NCBI GenBank assembly: GCA_029216955.1
Contig: JANAVB010012151.1
Location: 38,501 to 102,500 of the forward strand
DNA length: 64,000 nucleotides
From: Iris pallida
Taxonomy: Eukaryota > Streptophyta > Magnoliopsida > Asparagales > Iridaceae
Reading direction: 5' to 3'
Of this stretch, positions 11,868 through 24,188 are shown piece by piece; position 1 is the stretch's first letter, and every line of letters begins with the position of its first letter. The position numbers and the translations under genes were made by a program. The notes under the pieces were generated by a model. That model was not told the origin of the DNA, searched no databases, and saw only the letters and a program-made list of their open reading frames with translations.

Positions 11868-12600
11868 TGTAAAACCCCTAAATTTCTACAATTTTTTAAA
11901 TAAATTTGATATTGATTTTTTTATTTTTGTATATTGTACATCGGGTAGTTGCATTGTACGTCGAGCACGAAATTTTATTTTTCGTAATTGCTCGACGAGT
12001 GCGACTATGTACGAGCATACATATTTTTGAAAAATATTTTTTTCTATTTTTATAGTTTCGAAATAATATAGATAATAATTATTTTTAGCTATCGTACCTA
12101 AATTTCCAAGTTTATGATTTTAATTATGAAAAGCCTTTCATTTATACAGATATAATAATAAATAATTTTCCTATAAAATGGTATATTAGAAAAGTATATT
12201 TATGTAAATATTATTTGGACATACATATATATTTTGTAGTTATTTATTATTTTATTTTTAAATAATAATGTAATTTTCAAAATTATTATTATTAGTATTT
12301 TTGGAAAATATATTTTGAAATTATTGTGGCGATTTAAATCTTGATTTGATTTTATGGATTTATTTAAATAGTTAAATTAATATATATTTGAAATTTGATT
12401 GATTTTAAACTAAATGATGGAATTTAATTAGATTTAAATTGATTTAGATTTGGATTGAAATTTATTGAATTTGATTTAAAATAAATAGAGGAATTATCTA
12501 AAGGGATTTGCAACTATCATAATCCTTATCTAAATAGTAGCTTCCACCTCCTATATAAGGAGAGGCTCATTATTCTCTGTTCTATTAATTTTTTCCACCT
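11868..12600 (+). repeat. First, truncated LTR (U3) in element D
   Basis: An LTR-type start TGTAAAACCCC follows AATTTCG-AGGA-CGAAATT (11832-11849) and a purine stretch. AT-rich U3 sequence leads to a TATATAAGG box at about 12552. Beyond ~12600 the sequence resembles the 3' end of an internal region rather than R/U5, so this LTR appears cut short. Confidence 0.5.
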
Positions 12601-12826
12601 ACAAATGTGTTTGTGCATCATGTCCGTGCACATCAAGCCATATCCATTCACTTCTTCTATTTTTTTATCCAAATTGATTAATGTTCTCATTAAAGAAATT
12701 ATCTTTTCCCTTCCATCTATTTTCTCTTATCACAAATTCTTACTATCCTTTTACCGATCAACCAAGTCCATCTATCCTAGTAGTCCTTAAATTTCGAGTA
12801 CGAAAATTTTCAAAGGTTGGTAGATT

Positions 12827-15390
12827 TGTAACTCATCTTTCCGATATTATTATTTTTTAAATTATATCTATATATTTTAATTTCGTTTTTAAAAGTAATT
12901 TTCGTAGAAATTTTGTAAAAGATATTTTATGATTACTTTTGTTACCAAAAACTAGTTTTAAATTAATGGTTTGAAATAATGTTTCTAAAAAAATGTTCTC
13001 GAATTTTTTATTTGAAATATAAAATATGTTTTTATTATTTTTGGTCTTCTAAAAATTGGTTTTTAAAAAAAATGAGCGATAAAAGGTTTTTTGTCTATTT
13101 ATTTTTAAATAACGATTTGGATTTATAAAAGTAAGTTTTATAATATTTGATGACATCGAGTATTATTTTGATATGTTAATCATTTATTTGATTATATTTG
13201 AATTTATTTAAATTATCTTGATGGTTATCAACTATACTTTAAATTATGTTGATAATTTAAGTATTGTTTAAAATACTTACGATGACTAATTGGAGCATTA
13301 CGATTTATCTAATCTAGATTTAAAATATTATTTGATTAAATAATTTATTTATTATTTGATTTAAATTATTTTGATAAATATTAGATATTATTTTAAAGTT
13401 ATTATGTTGAGTTTGTTTTGGATTTGGATTCATATGATTTGAATTATTTGATAATATAGAATAATACTAAAGTTATTATGGTGATCATTTAAAGGATTGC
13501 AATCAAATTGATTTGTTTTTAAATAATTTTTTTGATTTAAATTTATGGGAAGATTTATCCATTAGAAATTTTTATCCTATTGGAATCATATCTAGCAATA
13601 ATTAGATTATTTTTTATTTAAATCAAATCCTATCTAATTTAGGAGATAAATCTGAAATAAATACCTATATAAACCTAATACATCCCCCTTCTATCAGCCA
13701 TAATTCGAAAATATTTTTAGTCCAATAGAAACTCTAAAATTCGTCATTAGAATTCAGTCCCGCCTTTTAGCAGCAAGAGCAACTTGGAACGATGATATCT
13801 CCTAGCTCCGAACTCCGTTTCACCTCCAGTTTTTTTAAAAGAAGCGTATCGAGGTAAGGTTTCCAAAAACATATTTTAATAGATAAAATTCGTTATGTAG
13901 ATTTCTACAAAACTGTTTGAGTATCTAGTGTCCCAAAAATAAACGTGTTTTAGTATTTTTGCGATTTCGGGAGATTCCGGAAACGAAAATGCGATCCGTT
14001 TAGTTTTTCGGAAAGCTAATACGAAAACCTATACCATATCCTAACTTCAAAATTTACTAAATAAATGTAATAGGTGCAGTATTAATTATAATTAGATAAT
14101 AGACTATTTTCAACATCTGACGTTGTTCCTGTACCTTTCTCTTTGTGCGCTGTTGTTGATTCGTCGCCAGGACATCATTTTACCTCACTGGCAAGACACC
14201 TTGCCTTTACTGTTTAATTTCTTGCTCAATATCATTCATGTTTTATTTCTTGTTCTTTCAAAACCATATGTAGTTGCAAATTATTATACTTTAGTTTTCT
14301 TTATGCACTTGGCCTAGAGTTAAGGAACCACCTTTGTTTGTGCCACATTCATTGACTCAACACATGTGTGCCACAATGTCATGTGTTTCATATAGATTCG
14401 GACTTGTGTACCGGCCGTACATCGGTACGTACAGGACGAGCGTTAGGATATAACTGCTAATATAGTTGTCTAGAAGACTTAGCAGTTATTAGAAATATCG
14501 TGGTGTGGATTCAGCACGAGTAGTGCATGGGGAGGGTGAAGACAGTTATTAGGTACAGGGGCTTTCATATATTTACTTTTCTCTAGCTGCCATTTGTGAC
14601 TCAGCCGAGAGCTAGTGTACCGTGCACTTATTTACTTTTCTCTAGATGCCACTAGTGCCTCGGTTGAAACACAAATGTGTCGTGCATTTACTTTCCTCTA
14701 GCTGCCGTTAGTGACTCACCCAAGAGCTAGTGGCCGTGCATTTATTTTTCTCTAGATGCCCCTTAGCTCTCACCCGAGTGCTAATGGGCCGTGCATTTAC
14801 TTTTCTCTAGACGCCACTAGTGCCTTGGTTGAAACGCTAACGCGCCGTGTTTCTAGTCGCGAGAGCCCTTGTGTGGAACGTTGTCTTCAAAGTGCAATTT
14901 CACATAGAATGGTTAAGGACCTTTATTTGTTTAGTCATATATATACTTTTATGTTGAGCTTCTATTATTCAGTTATTGGCATGATATTATGTGTCTTGTT
15001 ACGTCCCTCTGAGGACCTGATTATCTCGCCAGGTGTGTGCTCTTGTCTTACGCAGGTGTTCTAGCTCTAGCCGCGATCATCGCTATATCTTCGAGGATGA
15101 TTGCAATTGGATCATCTTCGCTTCGCTCGCCAAACTTATTTCATTTTCCATGTATTTTGTCCTTTGCTTATTGGTAATGGATTTGTCTCCGCCCAACACA
15201 TTGCACAAATACATTTCCATAGATGATTATATGAATTCTTTATTTTCTTTTATTTGTGGATGAGATTAGTTGTTATGGTTTCTACTGCATATTACAGCTT
15301 ATGTATACATACAAGGCCATGTACTTCGTATGTATACAGCTGGCATGTCTACGTTCCTAGTCCTACGTATTTTGGGACTGCGGCGTTACA
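12827..15390 (+). repeat. 3' LTR of element D (2564 bp)
   Basis: It starts TGTAACTC after AATTTCG-AGTA-CGAAAATT (12790-12808) and ends GGCGTTACA. The end (from ~14985) is homologous to the end of M's 5' LTR on the opposite strand, sharing GTTACGTCCC-CTGAGGACCTG. A TATATAAACC box lies near 13663. Confidence 0.6.
14581..14850 (+). repeat. Five ~55-bp tandem units in the LTR of element D
   Basis: Each unit starts CTCTAG(C/A)TGCC or CTCTAGACGCC and ends CGTGCA(TTT)A. Units 1, 3 and 4 resemble each other, and units 2 and 5 resemble each other (GCCACTAGTGCCTYGGTTGAAAC), so the array is alternating rather than homogeneous. Confidence 0.75.
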
Positions 15391-15395
15391 GTTAT

Positions 15396-16120
15396 CGGAA
15401 CTAAATGGTAGCACTACATAAAAGGATAAGGAAGTCATTCTTAGAAGAAGTCACGATGACTATACGTAAGAAGCATTAAGTCATAGTGACTTGATCAAGA
15501 AAATTTGAGTATGTAATGACTGGTACCTATCGTGATATGGATGTTATATTTATGGAGGTACAGAGGAGTAAAGATTTATCATTAGTGTAGCTCGACTTGG
15601 GATAGAAATATAGGCCTACTCGTTTACCTAAATGAGACGATTAGTTATAACAAAATATTGGGATGAAAGTTCGCAAAATGTATTCGTGATTGAAGGGGTA
15701 GTGGCATGATCAAGGACGAACCCTACCTTAGATTCTAGAACATCCAGAGATTCAGATGATCAGTCAGACAGAGGGTGTCGAGCTTCTGCTCCTATTAGAA
15801 TGTTGGCTTTTCTATCAAGGTTTTCTACGATAGCCTTTAATTCTTGAGGCTATGGCTAACTAATCGTTGAAGGTCATGACCCAACTTATAACCCCCTAAA
15901 ATTTCTTATATCTAATCATTTGGCTCACTTTTGCAACATGCTCTTCTCAGATATTACCTTTAATATCATGGTATTGCACACTAAGAATGCAGTCCGCTGG
16001 GTCCTCACCTTCTTTGATATCTATTGCCTATCCATAGAGCTACTTCCTCGATCCCTCCTTCTTTATAACCATTATATGTAACTTTACCCTACTATTCTAT
16101 CTACAAGGTATTCTAGGATT
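15396..16120 (-). other. Internal DNA of element M between insertions D and B
   Basis: It is flanked by D's right TSD and B's left TSD (CCTAC, 16121-16125) and continues at 26427 after B. No open frame with a recognisable domain is seen on either strand. Confidence 0.4.
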
Positions 16121-16245
16121 CCTACTATAATGCCTTATTCTGTACGAGGCATTTGGTCGGCTTGTTGGATGCGATCAGAATGTTGGACCGAGACTTCCGT
16201 TGGAAATCAAAGAAATTGAGACTGATACAGTCTCTTAGCTGGCCG

Positions 16246-17480
16246 TGTAGTGCCCCGCTCCGTGAAGGCACTAGATAAACAGAAAGATCGGATTACTGGC
16301 TCTGCAACAGAAGACGATTAATCTGGGTGAGTGGACAAAGTCTCATTTTATGATTCGCTTGCGCCTAATAAGAATCTGAGCTTTTGAATGAATATTGTTG
16401 CTAATACAAGATGCTCGACTTTGAGTATGCTTATAAGAGAATCCGCATATTGTCTGCTAAGAAAGAGAACGGTTTCCTTCTTGAAAAGAATATAGAATTA
16501 TTTATGAGTTGCTCGATTGATGCATGATGGTTTCATTTGATATTGCATTTGCATTGGGGTATCCAATTAGCAACGAACTGAACCCTTGCGAGTCACAGCG
16601 GCTAGCGACAAGCTGAACCCATGCGAGTCACAGCGGTTAGCGATGAGCTGAACCCAAAAGAGTCACAGCGGCTAGCGACGAGCTGAACCCATGCGAGTCA
16701 CAGCGGTTAGCGACGAGCTGAACCCAAGGGAGGTACAGCGGCTAATATGGAAATAATATGTTGGTTTTTTAAAAGATGTTTTCAAAGAATGTAAACTAAC
16801 TCTGTATGCATGAAATGAACATAGGTAAAAAGTAGCAAGATCACATCACAAAAAATGTTTTCTCACTGAATGAACAGTGATCGTTTCAGACAAATGTAGC
16901 TCTTTGTTCACAATCACCAGTATGTTGATAATGACCCACCATTAGTCTGCATGCAGGTGCACTATGCATCGAGAAGGATAGTCCAAAGCGATATCCAGAG
17001 CCTCATTCTCAAGAGCCAGAAATCAGAAAAGATGCCAAGAGATGACATCCGTTGCAAGAGTTGGTTTTGTATATAAAGAGATGTAATGTATGGGAACGGG
17101 ATCATTGTAATCTGTAAAGTTATGAGAGAATGTAATATTATATCAGAGAGAAATGAGAGCTTGTAATCTTTTCAAATGAAATCAATAAAGAGATCTGTTT
17201 CTTGTTACCATTGTGTTCAATGCTTGTATTCTAAAATATGTCCGCTGCCGCTTCAATTGTCTGCAATATGTTCCGCTGCGTATTGTCAACCTTGTCTATC
17301 TTGTCTTGCTTCAGGTCTTGGTCTTGTGCAAGCGCAACTTAGGCTTGCACGACATCGCGCCTTAGCGAGGACGATCGGTCTCAAAGAGTCCACAGTGAGG
17401 ACGAAAGGATTCTGCGCGATCGGGGCGTGACAGAAGTAAGTTTCGAGGACGAAAGGACTCTGCGGGATCGGGGCGTGACA
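16246..17480 (+). repeat. LTR1 of element C
   Basis: It contains a TATATAAAG box near 17080 and a polyadenylation-like AATAAAG near 17183. Its 3' end is duplicated: GATCGGGGCGTGACAG occurs twice about 48 bp apart (17418 and 17466), explaining why LTR1 is longer than LTR2. Confidence 0.85.
16569..16743 (+). repeat. 35-bp x 5 tandem array in LTR1 of element C
   Basis: The unit AGCGACGAGCTGAACCCATG plus CGAGTCACAGCGGTT is repeated five times with few changes; the last base pair alternates CT/TT. The same array is in LTR2 at 18135-18309. No spacers are present, so it is not a CRISPR array. Confidence 0.9.
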
Positions 17481-17810
17481 GAATGGTATCAGAGCAACAC
17501 GATCCTCTGGCCAATTGATTCGATTGAATTCAAAGATGTTCTCCTGACCAAAATTTCCTTGCCTGTTTGATATCATCAATAAGATGAACATTCCATACAA
17601 TAAGTCCGTAAATATTTTTATGACGCCGATATATGTTTTATCGATTTGATTGATTAAGATTGAAATGCTTGATTGAACAAGAGTTTTGATATGATCTGAA
17701 TTATGATTTCATGGATTGATGATGGCAAAGGATGAGGACTATCGCTGCTATGGATATCGTAAGTTTCTCCTTAAGTTTCGAGGATGAAACTTCTTTTCGG
17801 TGGGTAATTA
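17481..17810 (+). other. Minimal internal region of element C (PBS, spacer, PPT)
   Basis: TGGTATCAGAGC (17484-17495) is the plant iMet primer site. The block AAGTTTCG-AGGA-TGAAACTT (17773-17792) and CTTTTCGGTGGG lie before LTR2. Coding capacity is nil. Confidence 0.9.
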
Positions 17811-18989
17811 TGTAGTGCCCCGCTCCGTGAAGGCACTAGATAAACAGAAAGATCGGATTAATGGCTCTGCAACAGAAGACAATTAATCTGGGTAAGTGGA
17901 CAAAGTCTTATTTTATGATTCGCTTGCGCCTAATAAGAATTTGAGCTTTTGAATGAATGTTGTTGCTAATAACAAGATGCTAGACTTTGAGTATGCTTAT
18001 AAAAGAATCCGCACACTGTCTGCTAAGAAAGAGAACAGTTTCCTACTTGAGAAGAAGATAAAATTGTTTATAAGTTGCTCGATTGATGCATGATGGTTTC
18101 ATTTGATATTGTATTTGCATTGGGGTATCCAATTAGCGACGAACTGAACCCTTGCGAGTCACAGCGGCTAGCGACGAGCTGAACCCATGCGAGTTACAGC
18201 GGTTAGCGATGAGCTGAACCCAAGAGAGTCACAGCGGCTAGCGACGAGCTGAACCCATGCGAGTCACAGCGGTTAGCGACGAGCTGAACCCAAGGGAGGC
18301 ACAGCGGCTAATATGGAAATTATATGTTGGTTTTTCAAAGATATTTTCAAAGAATGTAAACTAACTCTGTATGCATGAAATGAACATAGGTAAAAAGTAG
18401 CAAGATCACATCACAAGAAACGTTTTCTCACTAAATGAACAGTGATCATTTCAGACAAATGTAGCTCTTTGTTCACAATTACCAGTATGCTGATATACTG
18501 ACCCTCCATCAGTCTCCATGCAGGTGCACTATGTATCGAGAAGGATAGTCCGAAGTGATAGCCCGAGCCTCATCCTCAAGAGCCAGAAATCAGAAAAGAT
18601 GCCAAGAGATGACATCCGTTGTAAGAGTTGGTTTTGTATATAAAGAGATGTAATGTATAGGAACGGGATCATTGTAATCTGTAAAGTTCTGAGAGAATGT
18701 AATATTGTATCAGAGAGAAATAAGAGCTTGTAATATGTTCAAATGAAATTAATAAAGAGATTTGTTTCCTTTTACCATTGTGTTCAATGCTTGTATTCTG
18801 AAATATGTCCACTGCCGCTTCAATTGTCTGTAATATGTTCCGCTGCGTATTGTCAACCTTGTCTATCTTATCTTACTTCAGGTCTTGGCCTTGTGCAAGC
18901 GCAACTTAGGCTTGCTCGACATCACGTCTTAGCGAGGACGATCGGTCTCAAAGAGTCCGAAGCGAGGACGAAAGGACTCTACGGGATCG
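17811..18989 (+). repeat. LTR2 of element C
   Basis: It matches LTR1 throughout, including the 35-bp array at 18135-18309, a TATATAAAG box near 18638 and the terminal GGGGCATGACA. Confidence 0.88.
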
Positions 18990-21147
18990 GGGCATGACAG
19001 GCCGAATGGAATAAGAGTTGAAACGTGGCTCACTGGTGGGGCTATGTCTAGTGGGAATATATGTGACCGGAACATGAGGACCTTTTATGCAAGTGAGTGA
19101 AACTGTCCCTTCTCTCATATTCCTTCATGCCTAATAAATTGGAATACTATGGTTATATGCTATCTCTTAAATTGTGATGCTTTAGTTGCTAAATTGATAA
19201 AGATGCTTTTGTTGGCGAATGTGGCGATGATTACTACATGAACATCAAAGCTGCTGAATGATACCATATGAACATTAAACTGTTGAATGAATAACACTTG
19301 AACTACTAATATAAATTGATGCCATAAAAAGAATCGATAATGTACCTTATGTTTAATGTTGCTGAAACAAATGAATCACTTAAATAATGAGATGACGTGT
19401 AAATGATATATGAGAAATGAGCTGGCTATGTTATTGACACAAAGAACTGATTGAAACACTTTGATCATGTACACTCAGGGTAGCTGTTGCAAAGATATAA
19501 AATATTATCTATTTTTTATAAGCAATAAAAAAATAAATAAATGTCCCTATTAAATGAATAAATATTATATTCCTTGTTGAAAGGAAAGATATAAGAAATG
19601 TTGCAATGGGTTGATGAAATAAGAAACGGTGAGGCTTGGGATCATCGAGATCACCAAGTGGAAATGATGGAATGATAAATCATTGAACATGACGTGATGA
19701 GATAAGATAATACACTGTTTCATTTACTTTCTTTAATTTTTACCATTCGATTATGTTCACGATCGAGTCGGACATGCAATCGCATGACCATGGACAAGTT
19801 ATGCTTAAGGGGGTGACTACTTCCTCGGACGGTATGCCCAGCGCTGGGGTCGATCTAACCATTGGGGAAGTGTAAACGTACTTTAAGGGTACGTGGTGTC
19901 GGGACCTTTCATTCGGGCTCGTAACCCGGTAAAATGGCATATCGATTACCATTGAAGTCCTATATGAAAACGTCCTAAATGGTGCACTAACACTAGTGAT
20001 CATGTAGTCAGGATGCACGCTAATAAATATTTTATGCAGGCATAGTAAGTATACTATCTAGCTTGTATTTGATGTAGGTACGAGGGAGTCGACTATCGGT
20101 AAGAAATCACTTATTATGATATGGTTATTTACATGTTGAATTTAACTTGCCTGCTTAACATGCTAATCGAAGTGATGCCATAATGTTGTCGTTTCTATAA
20201 GTACTGCTATAGTCTACTGAATATGATAACACCAGTATGCTACAATGATGTCTTGCTATGAAACATGGTTAATCAGGACATACATGCTAAATTGTTGCTA
20301 TAAAGTGAAATATGAGAATACATGCTGCCTATGAATTATGTTGCTCCTTACATGATAAATGACATAAACTGTTTACATGCTTCAATACGATATTGCCCAT
20401 GAACTGTAAACTGATGTTAGGCCCCAAATAGAAAGATCACTGCTAATAATGTTTACTTAGATGACCACTTAGTGTTGGTTTAGACGAGTGGGTTGGTTTT
20501 GCTCGCCAGTACATAGATGATGTACTGACCCACGTTGTCGACACTATTTTTAGGTGCTCATAAACTGTACAAGAAGATCGACTTGATTAGTCCTACGGCA
20601 TCGAAGATTTGTTGGGCATGCAGAAGCTCTCCGTACACAAGATGATGTCTTATACTTATAAAGGGCATAATGTTTGGAACATTGTAATTAGTTGTACCGG
20701 TGAGTTGTAAGCTAAGTCGGCATATCCGGTTGTAAGTATATGTATCAAGTATCAATGCAAGCCTTATGGCATGATTTTTAGTTGTCTATCAAATGTACTG
20801 TGAGATATCTTGTAAACTTTGCGTTCTAATGCAAGTCTTGTACTCTATTTCAATTATCAATAAAGACATCTTATTTCTACATACCACTATATGACTTCAA
20901 GTTATCTGCTTATTTTTGCTGCTACAACTCAATAATGTGTTCTCTTCAATGAGAAAGAATGTCCTAATTATTCAATTGGTTTGTTTCTGCCGCTGCGATG
21001 TGTTCCTATTTGAAGATTATCGATTATGTTTCTATCTTTGCCTTATACAAGTGCAATACCATACTTGTACGACATCACGTCCAAGCAAGGACGAACGATT
21101 CAGTGCGAATCAAAGCGAAGATGAACGATTCGAATCAGGGCGTGACA

Positions 21148-24100
21148 AATTGGTATCAAAGTACGACTTTACGTCCTTGGACTCTTTTTTGATTCGTTTC
21201 AAATCAAAGTTGCATATGTGATTTACCAAAGTAGCTTTCGCGATTACTCAACGTTGCTTCCGCAATTAAATCAAATATTGCTTTTACGATTATCCTGAAT
21301 GTTGTTTATGTAATCATTCTAAGTTTTCTTATGTCTGGAAAGTTTTTATTGACCCTCTTGGCTGCTCACTGGGTGTTCCATGCAATAAGTCTAAAGACAA
21401 TGTGATGCCCCTGAATGTTTGCTTGTTGTTAGTTTGGACACCAATGACCCAACAATGACTCGATGCCAATGTATGCTATGTTATGAATGATGTTCGGAAT
21501 GTTGGAATAGAGAAAAAAGTTGCCATGTGTGTTGTAACGTGTTTGAGAATTACATGTTATATTGGGAATGAATTTTGAATAAAATAATTGATGGATGAGT
21601 TCAATAGAATTGATAAGTTGACTCATGTGTCGTACCTTGTGACTTTGAGACCCAGAGATGTTGGTTGTATAATGTGATCACTTTAGAACACAATTGTCCG
21701 GAATAGACTTGGGTTTGATATAGTTTGAGAATGGCCTCATTTCTGAGAGGTATATTGCCTTACCACTTTAGAATGAGATGTATGGTGACCCTTTCTATAG
21801 AATAGCAATGAGTCTATCTATGCACAGTGGGTAGTGCTAAGACTTAGCTGAAAGTCGTACCTTGTTGCTAGGTGACTCGAGTGTCCCTTGATGGTGATGT
21901 TATGCTGGGTAGAAAGAAATGTCGAAAAGTGTAACAAGTGCCTTGGTTGGAAAATTGTACAGTCAGGTGATGAATCAGACCAGTCGGATGAATATTTTAC
22001 TGTGGGTAATAGATTTGGCAAGAAAATAATGCGGCATAGAACATTGACGATATTTGCGATTAGTTGGATGCAAATTATGTGTAGCTATTACAAGTTGGTT
22101 GCTAAGTTGAATGTTTTAGAACTATTGTCAGTGACTCAGATGAATGTGGAAAATCTGTGCCGTGACCCTAAGTGTGATAGATGCTAATCCATCTTGACCA
22201 CCAAAGGATAGATTAAGTGATATATGAGTTCATGCTTGAAGAGATGGATAGTCCATGTATATATGCGTGTATGCTCGAGAATTTGAATTGTATCACAAAA
22301 GTAACAAGTAGTGCCCTGAATACTTGTGTTGCATAGAGAATGGTTAATTGATACATGAATTGTCGGATTGAATGGAATGAACTACTTGACCCATGCGGTA
22401 TGAGATTGTACGAATGTCAGTTTGAGATTATTGTAGCTAGAAAACGCATGGGATTGAGCATCACAAAATGTGTTGGATAGTGTGACGGTATAGACGATTG
22501 TCGGTTGGGATATAGATTGTTGGCTTATGACTTAGTGGTCTGACTTTGTCAGACATACCGAATAGTATGATTTCATAATTCTGTTGAGACTATCGGAATC
22601 AATGAACCTTGAATAACTAACCTCGGTATATAGATTCGTATGGGTACGAAGGAATTAGAATAGAAATCGAATCGTTAGAAATTTACTTGATGGATTATTA
22701 GATCGTTGGGAATTGTATGTCGGACTAGAAATTACACTATAATGTTACTAGATCGATTTTATTCGATCGTTGGGTAAGTCTAGAACGAGCCTCTATGGGA
22801 ATTAGTTCCTTGAGGATGACCATAGATAGACTTGACTCTAGATGTCGTGTGCTGCATAACCAATTGTCGGCATAGTCGACAATGGAGATTAGTTGTTCAG
22901 AGTGAGTTTATGTCCATAGGTTTGGGTAGAGTTGCTTGGAAATGTCGGTTGCATGTTGGCCTAAGAATAAGAAACTAGTATGACCCTAATAGACATCCAC
23001 TCTAGGGGAGTCACCCGAATGAATAAGTTTAGCTATCGGTGAAGCTAACCATAGAGACTTGGCCAAATAATAGGATGACTGTTGGCGACCCATAGGATGA
23101 CCCTTTTTGTATTAAACGAGAGATGGTGGTAATGAGTATGACCTAAGGAAGTATATGCTGCAACGAGAGTCTTAGAGATGTTTGAGTATTGATAAGTAAT
23201 ATGTCGGCCTTGGCGAAAACTGTAATCATGGGATGAGACTTGAGTTGTATGTATCGAGTAGTGAATTGTTCTATAAGATGCAATTGACTGCTCATGATAG
23301 AAATGTCGGGTCGGTATCTAAAGTCAGTTAGCTAGAGTAACCTCAAATGTTGTGTATCAAATTTGAAAGATGGAATGTTGCATAGAATTGTACTCTTGAC
23401 TCAGGTAATTGATAATAAGTGGCCCTCAAATTTGTACCTTTAGAAATAGTGAATTGCCTCAGTGGAAAGCGTTGTTAGATTCGGAAAGGAATAGGAGTTT
23501 CATATTAATTTTGTGAATACTTAGTATGGTTGGTTTCAAATTAGACCCTTGGCCTGACGATTAGAAATATTGTGCTTGGATAAAGAACTTATCTGAGTAC
23601 TCACTGATGTTAAGTGTTATGGCTTGAAAGATTGCAATTGTGGCGAAGCAAACGCAATAAAAAGTCAAATGAAATGATGCTAAGATGGATTTGGGTAAGA
23701 GAGTTACACATGTGGCTTATCGAATTGAACTATCATGGAAGTTGGCTGAAATATATATATATATATTGGGGACTCTTAAGTATGTGTATGGATCCAAACG
23801 AAGTGATAGGCTGCGACCGAGATAACACTGTCGGAAGAGCTTATCAAATTGCACTAGCATGGACTTTGGCTGAAATGCATATATTTTGGGGATGCCTAAG
23901 ATATGTGTATAAATCCAAACGAAGTGGTAGGCTGCGACCAAGATAGAGCTGCTTGAGAGAATGTTGGTAAATCAATGAGAAGTGTAAATATTTTGGAAAA
24001 GAGAAAGATGGATTGAATCGTTGATGGATTAAGTGGTACAGTTGGATAGCTATTTCAAAATGGCCGAGTGTGCCGAAATGGATATTGAATTAAAGTCGAA

Positions 24101-24188
24101 TGAGGAACTTGTTGTGACTAAGTGAATTTAGTAGAATGAGTTGTTCCCTTAAGTTTCAAGAGCGAAACTTTTTCTGAGTGGTATATTA
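21148..24188 (+). other. Non-coding internal region of element B
   Basis: The region begins with the primer-site-like TGGTATCAAAGT (iMet site with two changes) and ends with the palindrome/PPT block. Six-frame reading shows only frames of 60-110 codons without retroviral motifs. It contains a tandem duplication at 23715-23947. Confidence 0.75.
23715..23947 (+). repeat. 124-bp tandem duplication in element B
   Basis: GCTTATCGAATTG...GGCTGCGACCGAGAT (from 23715) is repeated as GCTTATCAAATTG...GGCTGCGACCAAGAT (from 23839), with a TA-run length difference and about 15 substitutions. Confidence 0.8.

Larger units (their letters stand above)
10589..15390 (+). mobile_element. Large-LTR non-coding retroelement D, lacking a 5' LTR
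   Basis: The left end reads GTTAT (10584-10588) then TG and the PBS-like TGGTGGCCCATGCAGGT (10591-10607). The right end is an LTR terminus ...GGCGTTACA at 15390 followed by GTTAT (15391-15395). A perfect 5-bp TSD thus brackets an element that starts at its primer site. The internal part (10589-11867) matches the internal region of LARD element L: the ...CAGAACCGGTGCATGATGG... block at ~11175 matches ~49394. There is no open frame over 60 codons with retroviral motifs. Two successive polypurine/LTR junctions (11868 and 12827) show a chimeric 3' half. Confidence 0.65.
16246..18989 (+). mobile_element. Gutted gypsy-lineage element C: two 1.2-kb LTRs with 330 bp between
   Basis: LTR1 is 16246-17480 and LTR2 17811-18989, both starting TGTAGTGCCCCGCTCC and ending CGTGACA/CATGACA. 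Between them lie only a perfect iMet primer site (17484-17495), ~280 bp of non-coding DNA and the palindromic/polypurine block (17773-17810). The TSD GGCCG is perfect. The structure is TRIM-like in having nothing but cis signals, although the LTRs are longer than usual for TRIMs. The LTRs differ by roughly 4-5% in the part I compared. Confidence 0.9.
16126..21147 (+). repeat. 5' LTR of element B, split by element C
   Basis: LTR sequence runs 16126-16245, is interrupted by C with TSD GGCCG (16241-16245 and 18990-18994), and resumes 18995-21147. The joined length of ~2273 bp agrees with the 3' LTR (2233 bp). The uninterrupted counterpart of the insertion site is at about 24301-24312 in the 3' LTR. 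Confidence 0.85.

Noticed and set aside
16569..16743. Regular 35-bp direct repeats resembling a CRISPR array
   Set aside because: The units are contiguous with no spacers, lie in an LTR of a plant retroelement, and have no cas genes nearby.
20916..22187. Frames of 92-101 codons in element B
   Set aside because: They lie in LTR and non-coding internal DNA, with no gag or pol motifs and no conservation between copies of the LTR.
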